Positions 62,034 to 64,000 of a stretch of 64,000 nt of DNA are shown here, piece after piece (positions within the stretch are counted from its first letter, which is position 1; each line of letters opens with the position of its first letter). Location of the stretch: assembly GCF_900129725.1 (NCBI RefSeq), contig NZ_FQWQ01000003.1, forward strand, positions 1,046,091-1,110,090. The letters are read 5' to 3'. The translations under genes and the position numbers were made by a program. Origin of the DNA: Chryseolinea serpens. GTDB taxonomy: Bacteria > Bacteroidota > Bacteroidia > Cytophagales > Cyclobacteriaceae. Below the pieces are notes generated by a model. That model saw nothing but the letters and a program-made list of their open reading frames with translations, was not told where the DNA came from and did not search any database.

Positions 62034-63425
62034 TTATGCACCCGGATCCGGAACAATTGACCAACCGTAGTTTTCCTTCAGATCTCTGAGCATCTCCACG
62101 GAGATGGATGAAGGCGGCCCCACCATTTCGTTGGTCGGGATCGCCCAGTTTTTGTCGAGCAGGAAGCGGCCGTTCCGTGTGTTCCGGAGCACCGCCGAAT
62201 CATGAATTTTTTGAATGATGTCGTCTACCTCTGCCGTTGAAAGATCAATGGGGCCTTGAATGTCCATGTAGCTGATGGTATTGGCTGCGGGAAGCAACAC
62301 GTGATGCAGTATCCGGTCGCCTGCGAACGCTACGGAAGTGAGCTGCGTGTTTTGACTGAGATCAATCGAAATGGGTCCCGGTGTCAGCACGGCCCAGAAC
62401 TCATTCAGGTTGGTCAGGGCCTGCACATCAATGGCTTCGATCTTGGGCTGATCGTAAGCGAGTCGGATCGAGATGATCGATTCCACATCGCCTGTGATGG
62501 TAATTTCAAACCGGTCGACGGTAGTGTAGGTGTGTTCGAAGACATCATCCGATGATGTGCCATCGCCCCAATCCACATGGAAGGTGGAGCCTTCCAGTGC
62601 TCCCACACTCATCCGGAAGTCAGCCGTAAATCCCTCTGCGGTATTCACCAGGATAGTGAATTGATGCAACACAACTTGCAGCGGCGCGCCGTTCAGGGTG
62701 GCGAGCAATTCGCTGTAGATAAAATCCTTGACGTAGGTTTTGAACCCCTCCTTGATCACGATCAGGCGGTAAGACGCCTGCGGGTCACCCGCAAAGGGAA
62801 GGATGTTGGTTTTTGCTTCGAGGGAATAGTTGCCGACCACTTCGTCGCCGTGATCGAGAATGGCTGTGGCCGTAGTCAGCACAAGTTCGCCGCCGGTGTT
62901 GATAAACACGGCCACCTGGAGTGTGTTCACCAGGTTAATATCAAAAGTAGCATAACCGAAATCTTCCGGCGTGTTTTGCGAAACGTCGACCACTTCCATC
63001 ACCACCGTTGTGACGTCATCCGCCGACACGGTGAAAGCGTAGGGGAGGGGATGCGTGACCGCGCTGGCCAAAGGTGATCCAACTTTTGGAGTGGCATACA
63101 AAACCACACCGGCGTCATCGACCAGGAGGAATTCGGTGATGTTGTAGGTGCCCGTAGGCAATTGAACGGGCTCTGTCATCACACTGGAACCTACGTGCAG
63201 CAAGTTTATGCGCTTGTGTGTGAACACGGGATCACCCGCACTGTTTTCGATACTGATCAATAACGCGGTAGGTTCCGCGGTCTCCGTCCGACCACCCGAG
63301 GGCTGAGACCGAAGGCCGAACGAAAATTGAACGCTTTGAATCGCGGCAGGACTGCTTTCGGTCTTGCATTGCTGGAGGGATGCGCCAACCGTGAGCACCC
63401 CAATCCAAAAGAGAAGTTTTTTCAT
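62034..63425 (-). CDS. Lipoprotein with PKD-like module, paralogue 2
   Basis: The protein has 463 residues with a lipobox SLQQC. It shares the order and many segments of paralogue 1: KTESSPAAIQSVQFSFG, the beta-rich N-terminal half, FHVDWGDGTSSDDVFEHTY as the PKD-like module, LRR-like strands (ISIDLSQNTQLTSVAFAG) and the ending NEMVGPPSS. It lies 53 bases upstream of paralogue 1 on the same strand, so they arose by tandem duplication and are likely co-transcribed. The two differ in many positions, so the duplication is not recent. Confidence 0.75.
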   Translation of the reverse strand: MKKLLFWIGVLTVGASLQQCKTESSPAAIQSVQFSFGLRSQPSGGRTETAEPTALLISIENSAGDPVFTHKRINLLHVGSSVMTEPVQLPTGTYNITEFLLVDDAGVVLYATPKVGSPLASAVTHPLPYAFTVSADDVTTVVMEVVDVSQNTPEDFGYATFDINLVNTLQVAVFINTGGELVLTTATAILDHGDEVVGNYSLEAKTNILPFAGDPQASYRLIVIKEGFKTYVKDFIYSELLATLNGAPLQVVLHQFTILVNTAEGFTADFRMSVGALEGSTFHVDWGDGTSSDDVFEHTYTTVDRFEITITGDVESIISIRLAYDQPKIEAIDVQALTNLNEFWAVLTPGPISIDLSQNTQLTSVAFAGDRILHHVLLPAANTISYMDIQGPIDLSTAEVDDIIQKIHDSAVLRNTRNGRFLLDKNWAIPTNEMVGPPSSISVEMLRDLKENYGWSIVPDPGA

Positions 63426-63573
63426 GAGAGGTAAAGTTTATTTGAGATAGACAATTTTTTTCTTCGGGGTGACCCATTACGGTCGAGCTCCATGCGCACG
63501 ACAACAAAAGAACGAAGGACGAGCGAAGACTGCGTGACAAAGCCGCAGACGCAATGGATCACGTGCGATCGCC

Positions 63574-63702
63574 CTAAGGCAACGCAGCAAGAAGGCTGGA
63601 CGTGAATTGAACTTTGTGAGCGACCGGGTCTGAGTCGTTCTTACAGGTTTGGAGGGTTGCACCAACAACGAGCAACGCCATCCAGAGGAGGCACTTCTTC
63701 AT
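63574..63702 (-). pseudogene. Truncated third paralogue of the PKD-like lipoproteins
   Basis: The minus strand from cat 63700-63702 encodes MKKCLLWMALLVVGATLQTC then KNDSDPVAHKVQFTSSLLAALP and a TAG stop at 63574-63576. The first 35 residues match the start of both neighbours (MKK-LLW, LQ-C lipobox, KVQFT), after which the similarity ends. It is a lipoprotein signal and short mature start with no body, best read as a remnant. Confidence 0.7.
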
Positions 63703-64000
63703 GTTAGTAGGTTGAATAAGATTAAGAAATAGGACTATAGACTATTTACTCCAGGTGGGCTGTGGTCTGTAAGAACAGGTTTCGATCAACGCGTTGCAAG
63801 AGGGGAGTGGGGGGAGCGCATTGTTCTGGGAGGATCAAGGAGTATATACTAATGTAATTCATTTTTGCTGGGAATCAAATTAAAGTTGATATCGCCAATG
63901 CATGACCAAAGCCCCGATCAAAAATTCGTCGCCACTTGTCCGATCGGTAGAAGAGATATGAGACCTTACGCAAAGATCATCTCAGGACATTCCCTCAATA
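63703..64000. other. Right-hand end of window, no gene recognised
   Basis: No reading frame with protein character was found. A short plus-strand frame opens at 63958 and runs off the end (MRPYAKIISGHSLN), too short to judge. The upstream promoter of the lipoprotein genes may lie here. Confidence 0.5.

Noticed and set aside
63477-63668. 63-codon minus-strand frame at the right end
   Set aside because: It is in a different frame from the recognisable lipoprotein remnant and has no similarity to it.
1-64000. tRNA, rRNA, CRISPR array, prophage or integron
   Set aside because: None was seen on reading the intergenic sequence. Structural RNAs with little sequence character could be missed without a covariance search.

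Overview
The window reads as chromosomal DNA of a Bacteroidota bacterium, probably from the Cytophagales. The evidence is a SusC/SusD pair with its own ECF sigma factor and FecR anti-sigma factor, a secreted protein with a C-terminal type IX secretion (T9SS) sorting domain, many lipoproteins, and promoters of the TAnnTTTG type with little sign of Shine-Dalgarno sequences. Genus or species is not claimed. No tRNA, rRNA, CRISPR array, phage or plasmid genes were seen.

Layout. 0-4 kb: the end of a sialate O-acetylesterase gene, a GntR regulator and a secreted PI-PLC-like enzyme. 4-12.5 kb: a very long lipoprotein combining a dehydrogenase-like propeller, HEAT repeats and cytochrome c, then a small lipoprotein, a fasciclin protein and a CehA/McbA-type metallohydrolase. 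12.5-17 kb: an ABC exporter pair and small soluble or secreted proteins (two NTF2-like folds, DinB) with an AraC regulator. 17-20 kb: two different L,D-transpeptidases facing each other. 20.3-24.1 kb: a GlcG/HbpS-like protein and a compact operon of an FGE-sulfatase-domain protein, an ECF sigma factor and a membrane protein. 24.3-28 kb: a membrane protein divergent from a MarR regulator across a promoter with phased repeats, and a HAMP-GAF-PAS sensor with no output domain. 28-30.6 kb: small genes (GNAT, RDD, TerB-like) whose intergenic gaps carry four copies of one REP-like palindrome. 30.6-41.7 kb: subtilase, TonB-dependent receptor, a two-component pair, polyphosphate kinase and a membrane adenylate cyclase. 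41.9-51 kb: class III aminotransferase with a divergent XRE-cupin regulator, a composite palindromic repeat, an M19 dipeptidase, a c-type cytochrome lipoprotein and a phytase-like T9SS cargo protein. 51-60.5 kb: a REP-associated transposase (RAYT) framed by hairpins, an M48 protease, then sigma, FecR, SusC (with STN signalling domain) and SusD. 60.5-64 kb: two tandem paralogous lipoproteins and the truncated remnant of a third.

How the parts may work together. The 53.3-60.5 kb block is a complete trans-envelope signalling and uptake unit: ligand bound by SusC/SusD would be sensed through the STN domain, FecR and the sigma factor. No glycan-degrading enzyme lies beside it, so its substrate cannot be named. 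The most unusual content is not one gene cluster but several layers of small repeats: three palindrome families, a RAYT that may be linked to some of them, and a degenerate heptanucleotide repeat placed directly upstream of two regulatory genes. The best candidate for an undescribed protein system is the FGE-domain / sigma / membrane-protein operon at 20.98-24.15 kb.
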